In this document: one piece after another, positions 16,298-24,789 of the stretch
Position numbering within the stretch: the stretch's first letter is position 1
How the letters are laid out: each line of letters opens with the position of its first letter
Assembly: GCA_934631995.1 (NCBI GenBank)
Contig: CAKTYF010000003.1
Location: 1 to 49,942 of the forward strand
Length of the DNA stretch: 49,942 bases
Origin: an uncultured Eggerthellaceae bacterium
GTDB lineage: Bacteria; Actinomycetota; Coriobacteriia; Coriobacteriales; Eggerthellaceae
Direction: 5' to 3'
Program-made: the position numbers and the translations under genes
The notes under the pieces: model-generated
Told to the model about the DNA's origin: nothing
Seen by the model: only the letters and a program-made list of their open reading frames with translations
Database searches by the model: none

Positions 16298-17065
16298 GTG
16301 AACATTACGCTGAAAACATATTACGCAGGAAATTCCGCGATTCATCGCATGGACGTGCGTTTGAAGATTGTTCTGCTTGCGCTTGATACGATAGGTGTTT
16401 TCTGGGTGGGAACGCTTGAGGGAATGCTTGTTTGCTGGGCGTTGCTGTTGCTTCTGTTGGTGCTTTCGCGCGTTCCGGCGCATGTTTATTGTGCGTTCTT
16501 GCCTGCTGCGCTGGTGTTCATGTTATTTCCTGTGCTGTTCAATGGTTTTTCGTTCGATGTGTACGCAACGCAAGATGCGCTGTTCACGTATTATGGTGTT
16601 GCCGGCGATTGGCTGGCAGATGCTAATCCTATTGCGCTGTTAGGCACGTTTGGCGTTGTTCCCGCAGGTCTCGTGCGTGGCATTGTTTTGGGCCTGCGCA
16701 TTTTCATTCTGATTTATCTGAGTCTTCTTTTTACGTTTACCACTCCGGCCAATGCGGTGGTCGATGCTATTTCGTGGTTTTTGGCGCCCCTGGTTCGGCT
16801 GGGCGTTCCGGTGCGCGATATTTCGCTCGTGTTTTCGCTGGTGCTTCGCTTTATTCCCGTGATTGCGCAGGAGTTCAATACCGTTGCAGCTGCTCATCGG
16901 AGTAGGGACGCGCAGTTGGACGATGGATCGCTGTTCGAGCGCATGAAGGCATGGGGTGGGGTGTTCATTCCGCTTTTTGTGCGTCTATTCCATCAGGCGG
17001 ATGTGCTGGGATGCGCCATGGATGCCCGCTGTTACGGCGCTCCGCGCCCGCATGTTAAAAAGTGA
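16298..17065 (+). CDS. ecfT: Energy-coupling factor transporter transmembrane protein (EcfT/CbiQ family)
   Basis: This 255-residue protein has five to six hydrophobic segments and is the T component that couples ATPases to vitamin- or metal-binding S components. Start GTG 16298 (MNITLKTYYAGNSAIHRMDVRLK) fits the family N-terminus. The second coupling motif is seen as AMDARCYGA, and the first appears as AHRSRDA, with Asp where Gly is usual. In many Gram-positives ecfA1-ecfA2-ecfT follow rplQ directly; here the ATPase genes are absent, so T must use ATPases encoded elsewhere. Confidence 0.82.
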   Translation: MNITLKTYYAGNSAIHRMDVRLKIVLLALDTIGVFWVGTLEGMLVCWALLLLLLVLSRVPAHVYCAFLPAALVFMLFPVLFNGFSFDVYATQDALFTYYGVAGDWLADANPIALLGTFGVVPAGLVRGIVLGLRIFILIYLSLLFTFTTPANAVVDAISWFLAPLVRLGVPVRDISLVFSLVLRFIPVIAQEFNTVAAAHRSRDAQLDDGSLFERMKAWGGVFIPLFVRLFHQADVLGCAMDARCYGAPRPHVKK

Positions 17066-17082
17066 CGGGGTCTTTTTCACCT

Positions 17083-17113
17083 TGTTGTCAAATTACCCCA
17101 CCTTTTGTCAACA
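17083..17113 (+). repeat. 31-bp TGTTG...CAACA repeat, copy 1
   Basis: This copy begins TGTTGTCAAATTACCCC and ends CCTTTTGTCAACA. Other copies are at 47653-47683 and 49604-49634 (same strand) and 49693-49723 (opposite strand). It lies 33 bp before a family I element. Confidence 0.9.
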
Positions 17114-17146
17114 ATTTCGGCTTTTCCGACGGTTTGCCATCGCGAG

Positions 17147-17393
17147 AATTCCATGTTGTTGAAAAATGGCTCGCTAATTCGAAGTTGATGCAGGTTGGAA
17201 GTAGGTCACGGGTGCGAATCGGGCGTTTTTTCTGCTGAGTGCTGTGCTTGCGAAACGAGGGTTTTGTAAAGCACCAGTTCAAAACAATGCTTTGTTGAGA
17301 TGAATTATACGGTTGAGCTAATATCAAGGCTGAGACCTACTTCCAACCGACCACAACTTCGAATTTCGACCCCAAAATTCAACAACATGAATT
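17147..17393. repeat. Family I long-inverted-repeat element, copy A (about 247 bp)
   Basis: The left arm (17147-17208) and right arm (17330-17393) are imperfect inverted repeats of about 60 bp. Conserved blocks are ATGTTGTTGAA at the outer end, ATTCGAAGTTG in the middle and GGTTGGAAGTAGGTC at the inner end. The 120-bp centre is not shared in detail with the other copies. It has no ORF. It fills the ecfT-eno gap; the remaining 17394-17610 hold nothing recognisable. Confidence 0.85.
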
Positions 17394-17619
17394 CAGTTGC
17401 ATGCTCGCAGCGGCGACAAGGGATTCGCCGAGCGGACGCTGCTTGGATAGTGCTTCTTCGGGTTTGCGAATCATTCAACTTATCCAAAGCGTCGCACATC
17501 GGCTCGTTCCCTTGCCGCCGTCTATTTTCTGCTGGGCTTGCACGGGGCGGCTTCTTCGCCTGTTATCTTCTTTTACCTAGGAAAATGCTCTCAAAGCGGT
17601 TCGCGGATTCGCGTGGTGT

Positions 17620-17625
17620 TACAAT
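17620..17625 (+). promoter_or_regulatory. -10 box of eno
   Basis: TACAAT lies 41 bp before the eno start codon and matches the -10 of the two tRNA promoters here. No clear -35 is seen. Confidence 0.45.
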
Positions 17626-17666
17626 AAAGAGCGTGTCATTAAAACCAATCCTATAAGGAGGATGCA

Positions 17667-18959
17667 ATGGGCGTCATTATTGATGTGTATGGTCGTGAGA
17701 TTCTTGACTCGCGCGGCAACCCTACCGTTGAGGTCGAGGTCGTTTTGGACGACGGCTCCATGGGTCGCGCGGCTGTGCCATCGGGTGCTTCTACCGGCGC
17801 TTTCGAGGCCGTTGAGCTGCGTGACGGCGACAAGGACCGCTACCTGGGCAAAGGCACGCTTGATGCCGTTGACCACGTGAACACCGAAATCGCCGAGGCG
17901 CTGTATGGCTTCGATTCCGAAGACCAGCGCGGCATTGACTACGCTCTGCTTGAGGTCGATGGAACGGACAACAAGGGCGCTCTGGGTGCGAATGCCATTC
18001 TGGGTGCATCGCTTGCTGTTGCGCGCGCTACGTCTGACTCCCTGCAGGTTCCGCTGTACAAGTACGTGGGCGGCGCAAATGCGCACATTTTGCCCACGCC
18101 CATGATGAACATCCTGAATGGCGGCGTGCATGCCGACAACAACGTTGACTTCCAGGAATTCATGATCATGCCGGTGGGCGCTCCCACGTTCCGCGAAGCG
18201 TTGCGCTGGTGCGCTGAGATTTACCACACGCTGAAGAAGGTTCTGCACGATGCTGGTCTGGGCGGCGGCGTTGGCGACGAAGGCGGTTTTGCTCCGAACC
18301 TGAAGACGAACGAAGAGCCGTTGAAGTACATTGTTGAGGCGTGCGAAAAGGCAGGTTACAAGCCGGGCTCTGACATTATGTTCGCCATGGATCCCGCTTC
18401 CACTGAGTACTACGACGCTGAGCGTCAGATGTACGTTTTGGCTGGCGAAGGCGTTGAATACACGCGCGAGCAGATGGTTGATTACTGGGAAGCGCTGGTC
18501 AACAAGTACCCGATCATCTCCATTGAAGACGGCATGGCCGAAGAAGACTGGGAAGGCTGGAAGATGCTGACCGATCGCATTGGCGACCGTGTGCAGCTGG
18601 TGGGTGACGACTTGTTCGTTACGAATTCCAAGCGCCTGGCCAAGGGCATTGAGCTGGGTTGCGCAAACGCCATTTTGATCAAGGTAAACCAAATTGGCTC
18701 GCTCACGGAAACGCTCGAGGCGATTGAGATGGCAAAGCAGGCGGGTTACGCATGCGTCATGAGCCATCGTTCTGGTGAAACGGAAGACACTACCATCGCC
18801 GACCTTTCTGTTGCGTGCAACACCGGCCAGATCAAGACGGGTGCTCCGTGCCGATCCGACCGCGTTGCCAAGTACAACCAGCTTCTTCGCATCGAAGAAG
18901 AGTTGGGCGATTCTGCGCAGTACGCCGGCATGAAGGCGTTCTACAACATCAAGCGATAG
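17667..18959 (+). CDS. eno: Enolase
   Basis: This 430-residue glycolytic enzyme interconverts 2-phosphoglycerate and phosphoenolpyruvate. It shows GREILDSRGNPTVEVEV at the start, the metal-binding SIEDGMAEEDWEGW region and the signature LIKVNQIGSLTETLEAI. The MSHRSGETEDTTIADL loop follows. AAGGAGG lies 8 nt upstream. mogA follows 12 bp after the stop, which suggests cotranscription. Confidence 0.99.
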   Translation: MGVIIDVYGREILDSRGNPTVEVEVVLDDGSMGRAAVPSGASTGAFEAVELRDGDKDRYLGKGTLDAVDHVNTEIAEALYGFDSEDQRGIDYALLEVDGTDNKGALGANAILGASLAVARATSDSLQVPLYKYVGGANAHILPTPMMNILNGGVHADNNVDFQEFMIMPVGAPTFREALRWCAEIYHTLKKVLHDAGLGGGVGDEGGFAPNLKTNEEPLKYIVEACEKAGYKPGSDIMFAMDPASTEYYDAERQMYVLAGEGVEYTREQMVDYWEALVNKYPIISIEDGMAEEDWEGWKMLTDRIGDRVQLVGDDLFVTNSKRLAKGIELGCANAILIKVNQIGSLTETLEAIEMAKQAGYACVMSHRSGETEDTTIADLSVACNTGQIKTGAPCRSDRVAKYNQLLRIEEELGDSAQYAGMKAFYNIKR

Positions 18960-18971
18960 GCAAGGTGCGCT

Positions 18972-19454
18972 ATGTCTGTGGAAAAACCCACATTTGCGAT
19001 TGTGACCTGCTCTGACACGCGCAGCATGAAGCAGGATACGGCGGGTGCGGCCCTGGAAGCGCTTATTGCCGAGAAGGGTTGGGAGTGCTTGAGCCATGTT
19101 GTGGTGAAGGACGATCGCGCGGCTATTTCCGCCGAGATTGTACGCGGCGCCGATGAACTGCATGCCGACATTGTGTTGACCTGCGGTGGAAGCGGCCTTT
19201 CCCTGCGCGATGTTACACCCGAAGCAACGGCCGACGTTTGCGAGCGCAATGTTCCCGGCATTGCCGAAGCCATGCGCGCGTATAGCCTGCAGATCACGCC
19301 GAACGCCATGCTTTCGCGCGCCGTTTGCATGCAGCGCGGCAGCTGCATTGTGATCAACCTGCCGGGTAGCGAAAAAGCTGCTCGTGAGAATTGGGCGGGT
19401 ATCGAAGGCGTTTTGCCTCATGCCGTGAAGATGATGGCGGGCGGCGGACATTAG
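18972..19454 (+). CDS. mogA: Molybdopterin adenylyltransferase-type protein (MogA/MoaB family)
   Basis: This 160-residue protein activates molybdopterin by adenylylation before metal insertion. The family signature is present as TCGGSGLSLRDVTPEAT (about 73-89), followed by the conserved PNAMLSRAV and INLPGSEKA segments. It fits with the molybdoenzyme and MobBA encoded at 34-43 kb. The start is 12 bp after eno. MogA and MoaB cannot be separated by eye. Confidence 0.88.
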   Translation: MSVEKPTFAIVTCSDTRSMKQDTAGAALEALIAEKGWECLSHVVVKDDRAAISAEIVRGADELHADIVLTCGGSGLSLRDVTPEATADVCERNVPGIAEAMRAYSLQITPNAMLSRAVCMQRGSCIVINLPGSEKAARENWAGIEGVLPHAVKMMAGGGH

Positions 19455-19487
19455 TGTCCAAAGCAAGCCGAAAACATCGGAACGCAG

Positions 19488-19850
19488 TTGCTGCCCGTAA
19501 AATGCCGCAGCGCTCGCAAGAAAACGTGCCGCAACAGGCGCGCTCAGGGGAGACGTATACACAAGAGCCCGTTGCGAAAGCGGCGGGCTCTGCGTGTGTC
19601 GAAGGGTGCAGCGCTGGGGCTCCTGCTGCGGGTCGCGCCGTTGGTTGCGGCGGTGGCAACGCTCGCGGTGGCAGTACCGCTTCCTGCGCCGATGCCTTCG
19701 CTGCCGGCGGGCGCGAAGCGGACCAGCGCAACGGTAGCGTCGCTCGCGCCGATGCCTTCGCCCGCAGCGGCTTTGCTTCTGCGGACTCCCAAGAAATATG
19801 CACGAACAAAAAGCTCGACCAGAAAGGAAAGCCAGTGGAAGAGCTCATAA
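19488..19850 (+). CDS. Possible small membrane-anchored protein between mogA and alr
   Basis: The frame after the mogA stop encodes up to 120 residues from TTG 19488. A basic N-terminus leads to one hydrophobic helix (ALGLLLRVAPLVAAVATLAVAVPLP), then a Pro/Ala-rich and basic tail overlapping the alr start by 16 nt. GC-rich third positions favour this frame. A competing frame begins at GTG 19454, overlapping the mogA stop (VSKASRKHRNAVAARK), and runs open into alr. One of the two may be a relic or they may be joined by a frameshift. No family recognised. Confidence 0.35.
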   Translation: MLPVKCRSARKKTCRNRRAQGRRIHKSPLRKRRALRVSKGAALGLLLRVAPLVAAVATLAVAVPLPAPMPSLPAGAKRTSATVASLAPMPSPAAALLLRTPKKYARTKSSTRKESQWKSS

Positions 19851-21115
19851 ACGGCTTCACGGGTTTTGCTAAGAAAAACACCATGTCAAGCGCGCGTCTT
19901 CCCCATAAAGAGGAATCGTCATCGCAGGAAACGGGGGGTCATTTGACATTTGATCCCGAAAAATTGGCAGAGATTGAGCCTATTGATAGGCGCTGGTCGT
20001 GGCTGGAAATCGATTTGAACGCGATTCGCAATAACGTGCGCGTGAGCAAGAACCAAATTGGGTATAACTGCCGTTTGTGCGCGGTGGTCAAAGCCGATGC
20101 GTATGGCCACGGGGCGGTGCGCGTGGCAAAAACGGCGCTGAATTCCGGTGCCGAGTATTTGGCGGTTGCTACGGTGCAAGAGGGTATCGAGTTGCGCGAA
20201 GCCCTGATCAACGCACCGATTCTTCTTTTGTGCGAGCCACCGAAAACAGCCATTCCGCTGCTTTTGGGTTACAAGATTATGCCGAGCATTTATTCGCCCG
20301 ATTTCGCCATTGAATATGCCGAGGCCGCAAACGCATATGGAGTTACAGCGCCGTATCACCTGGCTATCAACACGGGTATGAATCGTATTGGCGTCCGTTA
20401 TGACCAGGTCGTTGAGTTTTTACGCAACGTGAGCTTCCATGCGCAGCTTGAACTGAAGGGCGTTTTCACGCATTTTGCCACGGCGGATTGCGCGGAAACG
20501 TTCGATTTTGAGATTCAGGCGCGCCGTTTCGTGGACGCCGTGAATGCAATCCAGGCGTCTGGCTTTGACCCGGGTATCGTCCATTGTGCGAATTCGGCTG
20601 CGTTGCTGCGTTACCCCAACGTACATTTCGACATGGCGCGTTTGGGCATTTCGCTGTACGGGTATCATCCCTGCGTGGAGACGCGCGGGTTCTACGATTT
20701 GCAGCCGGCAATGAGCGTGCATGCGCGCATTACGGACACGCGCACGCTGGGGATAAATGACGGTGTGAGTTACGGGCTGCATTATCGCAGCAACGGCGGC
20801 TCGCATATCTGCACACTTCCTTTGGGGTACGCCGATGGTTTCAATCGCCTTCTATCAGGTAAAACGAGCGTGATTTTCGAAGGACGCCTGCATCCGCAGG
20901 TGGGTAACATTTGCATGGATCAGTGTATGTTCGAGTACCTTCCGCTGCGGCGCGAAGTCAATCCGCGCCTGCCGCAGGTTGGCGATGAGGTGCTGCTGGT
21001 GGGCAAGCAGGGCGATGCCGAGGTCACTATTGACTGGATGGCGCAGGAGTGTGGCACCATTCCGCACGAGATAACCATTGGGCTGAGCCGTCGCATGCCG
21101 CGTTTGTACGTGTAG
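19835..21115 (+). CDS. alr: Alanine racemase
   Basis: This 426-residue PLP enzyme makes D-alanine for peptidoglycan. It shows the PLP lysine motif AVVKADAYGHGA (K86 with the start chosen), the conserved HCANSAALLRYP and the catalytic tyrosine region DGVSYGLHYRS. The NICMDQ motif is near the C-terminus. GTG 19835 is chosen because AAAGGAAAG lies 4-12 nt upstream. The resulting extension of about 50 residues before the usual WLEIDLNAI start is longer than typical (360-380 aa in the family). The open frame extends further upstream, but without a ribosome site. Confidence 0.93.
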   Translation: MEELINGFTGFAKKNTMSSARLPHKEESSSQETGGHLTFDPEKLAEIEPIDRRWSWLEIDLNAIRNNVRVSKNQIGYNCRLCAVVKADAYGHGAVRVAKTALNSGAEYLAVATVQEGIELREALINAPILLLCEPPKTAIPLLLGYKIMPSIYSPDFAIEYAEAANAYGVTAPYHLAINTGMNRIGVRYDQVVEFLRNVSFHAQLELKGVFTHFATADCAETFDFEIQARRFVDAVNAIQASGFDPGIVHCANSAALLRYPNVHFDMARLGISLYGYHPCVETRGFYDLQPAMSVHARITDTRTLGINDGVSYGLHYRSNGGSHICTLPLGYADGFNRLLSGKTSVIFEGRLHPQVGNICMDQCMFEYLPLRREVNPRLPQVGDEVLLVGKQGDAEVTIDWMAQECGTIPHEITIGLSRRMPRLYV

Positions 21116-21300
21116 GTGCGCGACGCGCGGACTTGCGGGGCTCTGGCGCGGGCTGCAAAGGCTTCCGGCGTGAGCCGTTGGGTAGCGCGGCCGCGAAGGC
21201 TGCGAGCGATGCGAGCTGAGGCCGCGACCTGCATCGGCGGTCCCTGGCGCCGGCCGCAAATGGCGACGAGCAAGACGAAACAACAAGCAAGGTGGCAGAG

Positions 21301-21867
21301 ATGAACAAGCCCCATATTCCTTTGGAGACAATTCGCGAGCAAGTGTGCGCATGCCATGCGTGCCCGCTTGCCGATGGTCGCACGCAAACGGTGTTTGGTG
21401 TGGGAAATCCGCAAGCGCGTGTCATGTTGATTGGCGAAGCTCCTGGTAAGAACGAAGATTTGCAGGGCGAGCCCTTTGTGGGAGCAGCGGGCAAGAACCT
21501 GAATGCCATGCTGGAAATTGCCGGTTTGTCGCGCGATGACATCTACATTGCCAACGTGCTTAAGTGCCGTCCGCCCAGCAATCGTGATCCGCGTCCGGAA
21601 GAAATCGAGCTCTGCACGCCTTTTTTGCGCGAACAGACGCGCACCATTGACCCCGAGTTTATTGTGACGTTAGGTAACTTCGCCACGAAATTCATCTTGA
21701 AAACCGATGTTGGCATTACGCATTTGCACGGCAAGCTGCAGCAGGCGGGGAAGTTCAAGGTGCTCCCCATCTATCATCCCGCCGCGGCGATTTACGATAG
21801 AACGAAACAGTCAGCACTTGAGCAGGATTTTGCTACTTTGGGCGAATTGTTGCGCCAAGAGCGATAA
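21301..21867 (+). CDS. Uracil-DNA glycosylase, family 4 (Fe-S)
   Basis: This 188-residue DNA repair enzyme removes uracil from DNA. It has the family 4 motif GEAPGKNED (45-53), the four [4Fe-4S] cysteines (C18, C21, C89, C105) and the C-terminal motif IYHPAAAIYD. ATG 21301 is chosen with GGTGG 6-10 nt upstream; a GTG 9 nt earlier is possible. The 185 bp between alr and this gene are very GC-rich and hold nothing recognisable. Confidence 0.93.
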   Translation: MNKPHIPLETIREQVCACHACPLADGRTQTVFGVGNPQARVMLIGEAPGKNEDLQGEPFVGAAGKNLNAMLEIAGLSRDDIYIANVLKCRPPSNRDPRPEEIELCTPFLREQTRTIDPEFIVTLGNFATKFILKTDVGITHLHGKLQQAGKFKVLPIYHPAAAIYDRTKQSALEQDFATLGELLRQER

Positions 21868-21974
21868 ACTTGCGAATGTTGTAATGGGGCGCTGTAGCGA
21901 CCGTTGATGTTTCCACTGTGCTCTGTTGCGTCGCTTTGGCTTTATTGCGTCTACCTGCGCTTTTGGAGGATTTC

Positions 21975-23309
21975 ATGGAACAGTTCGATGCCGTTGCTTA
22001 CATAAACACGCCACGCTGGCAAACAGTGAACTTGGGGCTTGATCGCACGCGTCTTCTTATGAAGAAACTGGGAAATCCGCAAGATCAGTTGAAGTTCGTG
22101 CACGTTGCAGGAACGAATGGCAAAGGTTCGACCTGCGTTTATACGGCGCATATCCTGCAAGCAGCTGGTTATACGACAGGCATGTTCACCAGCCCTTACA
22201 TTGAAACGTTCGAAGAGCGCATTCAGGTGAACGGCCAGCTTATCTCCATGGATGAGCTGACCAACGTAACGCTTGACGTGAAAGAAAAAGCAGAAGAGGT
22301 CGAACGCGAGACGGGTGAACATCCTACGGAGTTTGAGCTGATGACGGCCGTTGCGCTGTGCCATTTTGCGCGCTGCAGCTGCGATATTGTGGTTTTGGAA
22401 GTGGGTCTGGGCGGCCGTCTTGACTCCACGAACATCATCGACGCGCCCGAAGTGTGCGCTATTGCGCGCATCGGGCTTGACCATACCGCCCTTCTAGGCG
22501 ATACGTTGGCGCAGGTCGCAGGAGAAAAAGCGGGAATTATCAAACAGGGCTCTGCGGTGGTGAGCTATCCGCAAGACCCTGAAGCTGCTGCAGTTATTGC
22601 GCAGGCTGCTGCTCAAGTGGGTTCGTCGGTTGTGCAGCCTGACTTTTCGCAGCTGAGCACAGGAAGCACCGCCCTTGCATTCGATGAGGATGGCAGCGAG
22701 TTGATTGTTCGCACGTTCTCTTACGGCGAATACCAGGATTTGCATACAGCACTTTTGGGCGAGTACCAGCCAGGAAATGCGGCGTTTGCCATCGAGATTA
22801 TTCGCGCGCTGCAACAGCGTGGTTGGGCTATTTCGCCAGAGCACGTTCGCGCTGGTATCCAGGCTGCTCGTTGGCCGGGGCGCTTTGAGGTGTTCCCGCA
22901 TAAGCCTGGCACGCCGTGGGTGGTGGTCGATGGTGGGCATAATCCGCAAGGCATTGAAGCGCTTCGTCGTACATGTCAGGACGTTTTCCCTGGTAAGGCG
23001 CCTTGGGTTGTGCTTAGTCTGCTTGCGGACAAAGATTACGATTCCATGACTGAGACGCTTGCAGATTTTGCTCAGGGCTTCGTTGCCATGACGCCGCCAA
23101 ACCTGCGTGCGCTTCCTGCAGAGGATCTAGCTGCGGTTTTGCGTCAGAAGTGTGCTGCTTGCGGACGTGCGGATGTGCCAGTGGTGGAGGCGCAAAGTTT
23201 CGAGGAAGCACGTGATAAGGCCAGGGAGCTTGCTGGCCCCGATGACTTGATTGTTGTTTCGGGCAGCCTGTACTCCGTTTCTTCTGCGAAAAAGGCGTTT
23301 TGCGCGTAG
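21975..23309 (+). CDS. folC: Folylpolyglutamate synthase/dihydrofolate synthase
   Basis: This 444-residue Mur-ligase-family enzyme adds glutamate to (dihydro)folates. It has the P-loop GTNGKGS (46-52), the Omega loop TSPYIETFEERIQVNG, the EVGLGGRLDSTN motif and the C-terminal ligase motif DGGHNPQG. ATG 21975 with GGAGG upstream is chosen over a frame open from 21918. Confidence 0.94.
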   Translation: MEQFDAVAYINTPRWQTVNLGLDRTRLLMKKLGNPQDQLKFVHVAGTNGKGSTCVYTAHILQAAGYTTGMFTSPYIETFEERIQVNGQLISMDELTNVTLDVKEKAEEVERETGEHPTEFELMTAVALCHFARCSCDIVVLEVGLGGRLDSTNIIDAPEVCAIARIGLDHTALLGDTLAQVAGEKAGIIKQGSAVVSYPQDPEAAAVIAQAAAQVGSSVVQPDFSQLSTGSTALAFDEDGSELIVRTFSYGEYQDLHTALLGEYQPGNAAFAIEIIRALQQRGWAISPEHVRAGIQAARWPGRFEVFPHKPGTPWVVVDGGHNPQGIEALRRTCQDVFPGKAPWVVLSLLADKDYDSMTETLADFAQGFVAMTPPNLRALPAEDLAAVLRQKCAACGRADVPVVEAQSFEEARDKARELAGPDDLIVVSGSLYSVSSAKKAFCA

Positions 23310-23317
23310 TTTTGCGG

Positions 23318-23532
23318 CATGTTGTCGCTTTTTAGTCCCGAATGCGCAAAATATGACGGTACGGGGTAGGTGAGGAGCGGCTGTCCGTGCGTTTCGCCGT
23401 CGGATGATTTTTGCGACCTGGGGTTTTACGGGATGCAATCTACTCTTGCAGCTCCGAATGACGCTATTCATGTTTCCGACCTACCCCGTACTGGAATATT
23501 TTGCGCATTTGCCTCGATTTTTCGACAAGATG
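23318..23532. repeat. Family II long-inverted-repeat element, copy 1 (about 215 bp)
   Basis: Arms 23318-23371 and 23478-23532 are inverted repeats of about 54 bp. Shared blocks are CATGTTGTCG or CATCTTGTCG at the outer ends, ATGCGCAAAATAT in the middle and TACGGGGTAGGT at the inner ends. The centre contains GCGACCTGGGGTTT (23413-23426), also present in copy 2 at 49 kb. It lies between folC and the SRP RNA and has no ORF. Confidence 0.85.
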
Positions 23533-23681
23533 GCCTTCGCGGGTGGGCTGATGATTCTTTCTCGGCGTGCTTTGCGGCGTTTGCGTGGCTCCATGCGACA
23601 TCTGTGGGCTTTTTTATGTGCAGAGCAAGGTTATGCGGCTCGCGTGCGCGGGTATCGGGTATACTATGAGGGCATTTGACT

Positions 23682-23793
23682 GAGAGTATTTCGAATGGGC
23701 TTGAACGGCGCCATGCCTCGAACCTGGTCAGGTCCGGAAGGAAGCAGCCATAAGGACCTCTGACGAGCGTTCAAGCCTACTCGCAATACTCTC
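23682..23793 (+). ncRNA. ffs: Signal recognition particle RNA (small bacterial type)
   Basis: The diagnostic tip GGTCAGGTCCGGAAGGAAGC, which binds Ffh, is present at about 23727-23748. The flanking arms pair GGCTTGAAC with GTTCAAGCC and, at the ends, GAGAGTATT (23682-23690) with AATACTCTC (23785-23793). The total is about 112 nt. A TATACT box lies at 23660-23665. It is placed ahead of dedA-dnaX, an ordinary location for ffs. Confidence 0.95.
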
Positions 23794-24026
23794 TTTCCGT
23801 TTAGGGCGGCGTGCTCCATACACCTTGCATCGAGCCTCACGTACGTCCAGTACGCCACGGCTCTCGCGCGGGCGGATCGCATCCGCCCTAAACGGAAAGG
23901 TCCGATGGGTCAGGTAGCGCGCTCCATCCCTTGCATCGAGCCTCACGTACGTCCAGTACGCCGCGGCTCTTGCGCGGGCGGATCGCATCCGCCCTAAACG
24001 GAAAGGTCCGATGGGTCAGGCAGCGC
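23793..24026. repeat. Tandem 108-bp repeat with palindromic cores, 3' of the SRP RNA
   Basis: Two near-identical units of about 108 bp lie at 23813-23920 and 23921-24026. Each contains CGTACGTCCAGTACG, flanked by GAGCC and GGCTC, and ends with CCGCCCTAAACGGAAAG. The inverse of the last block, CTTTCCGTTTAGGGCGG, is at 23793-23809 directly after the SRP RNA. The whole can therefore fold into a long hairpin with either unit. Small ORFs inside are products of the palindrome, not genes. Confidence 0.85.
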
Positions 24027-24079
24027 TTTTTGCCCCCCCGCGGGCGCATCTTGCTGGAAATGTTTCTCCGAAAGGCATT

Positions 24080-24781
24080 ATGGGTATCATAGAGTTCTTC
24101 ATAAACCTGCTGAAAGACCCGCGCGGTTTTATTGCGAGCTGGATTGTTGCTTTAGGTCCCATCTGGGTGTATTCGCCGCTTTTCCTGATTGTGTTTGTGG
24201 AAACGGGCCTGGTGTTTTTCCCGTTTTTGCCTGGTGATTCGCTTCTTTTTGCGGCGGGTGTTTTTTCCGCCGAGGGAGGCGGCCTGCATTTGGGCACCAC
24301 GCTTATCGTGTTCTATGTTGCTGCTATTTTGGGCAATACATCCAATTACTGGATTGCGCGCTTCTTTGGCAAGCGCATCATCGATTCTGGCAAAGTAAAG
24401 GCGCTTACGCCTGAACGCATGGCAAAGCTCGATGGCTTCTTCGAGCGCTTTGGCGGTCTGACCATTGTCATCACGCGTTTTATGCCGTTTTTCCGCACGT
24501 TTGCCCCGTTCATCGCGGGTACGGGCCACATGAATTTCGGTAAGTTCACGTTGTATAATTCCATCGGCGGCATTTCGTGGGTGAGCCTTTTCGTGCTGGT
24601 GGGATACTTCTTCGGCGGCGTTCCGTTTGTTCAACAGCATTTCGAAGTCATTGTGCTGGGCATTGTGGGCGTCTCGGTGCTTCCTGCCGTTATTGGCGCG
24701 GTGAAGGCGGCGCTTGCTGCACGTAAGGGCGCAGCCGCTAAGGACACCGAAGGCTCGCAGGATACAAGCGCGCAAAACTAG
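24080..24781 (+). CDS. DedA family membrane protein
   Basis: This 233-residue polytopic inner-membrane protein of the DedA/SNARE-associated (VTT) family shows the conserved FFPFLPGDSLLFAAG and the FFERFGGLTIVITRFMPFFRTFAPFIAGTGHMNFGKF segment. Family members act in membrane-lipid (polyprenyl-phosphate or phospholipid) translocation and envelope homeostasis. ATG 24080 with GAAAGG 6 nt upstream is chosen over the open frame from 24011, which would start inside the tandem repeat. Confidence 0.9.
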   Translation: MGIIEFFINLLKDPRGFIASWIVALGPIWVYSPLFLIVFVETGLVFFPFLPGDSLLFAAGVFSAEGGGLHLGTTLIVFYVAAILGNTSNYWIARFFGKRIIDSGKVKALTPERMAKLDGFFERFGGLTIVITRFMPFFRTFAPFIAGTGHMNFGKFTLYNSIGGISWVSLFVLVGYFFGGVPFVQQHFEVIVLGIVGVSVLPAVIGAVKAALAARKGAAAKDTEGSQDTSAQN

Positions 24782-24789
24782 GGGATACT

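Noticed and set aside
19391..19834. A 148-residue N-terminal extension of alanine racemase
   Set aside because: The open frame is continuous, but it has no ribosome site before 19835, is Gly/Ala/Cys-rich and starts inside mogA.
23813..24026. CRISPR array
   Set aside because: The tandem units are two copies of about 108 bp with no short regular repeat-spacer pattern and no cas genes; they are palindromic duplications.
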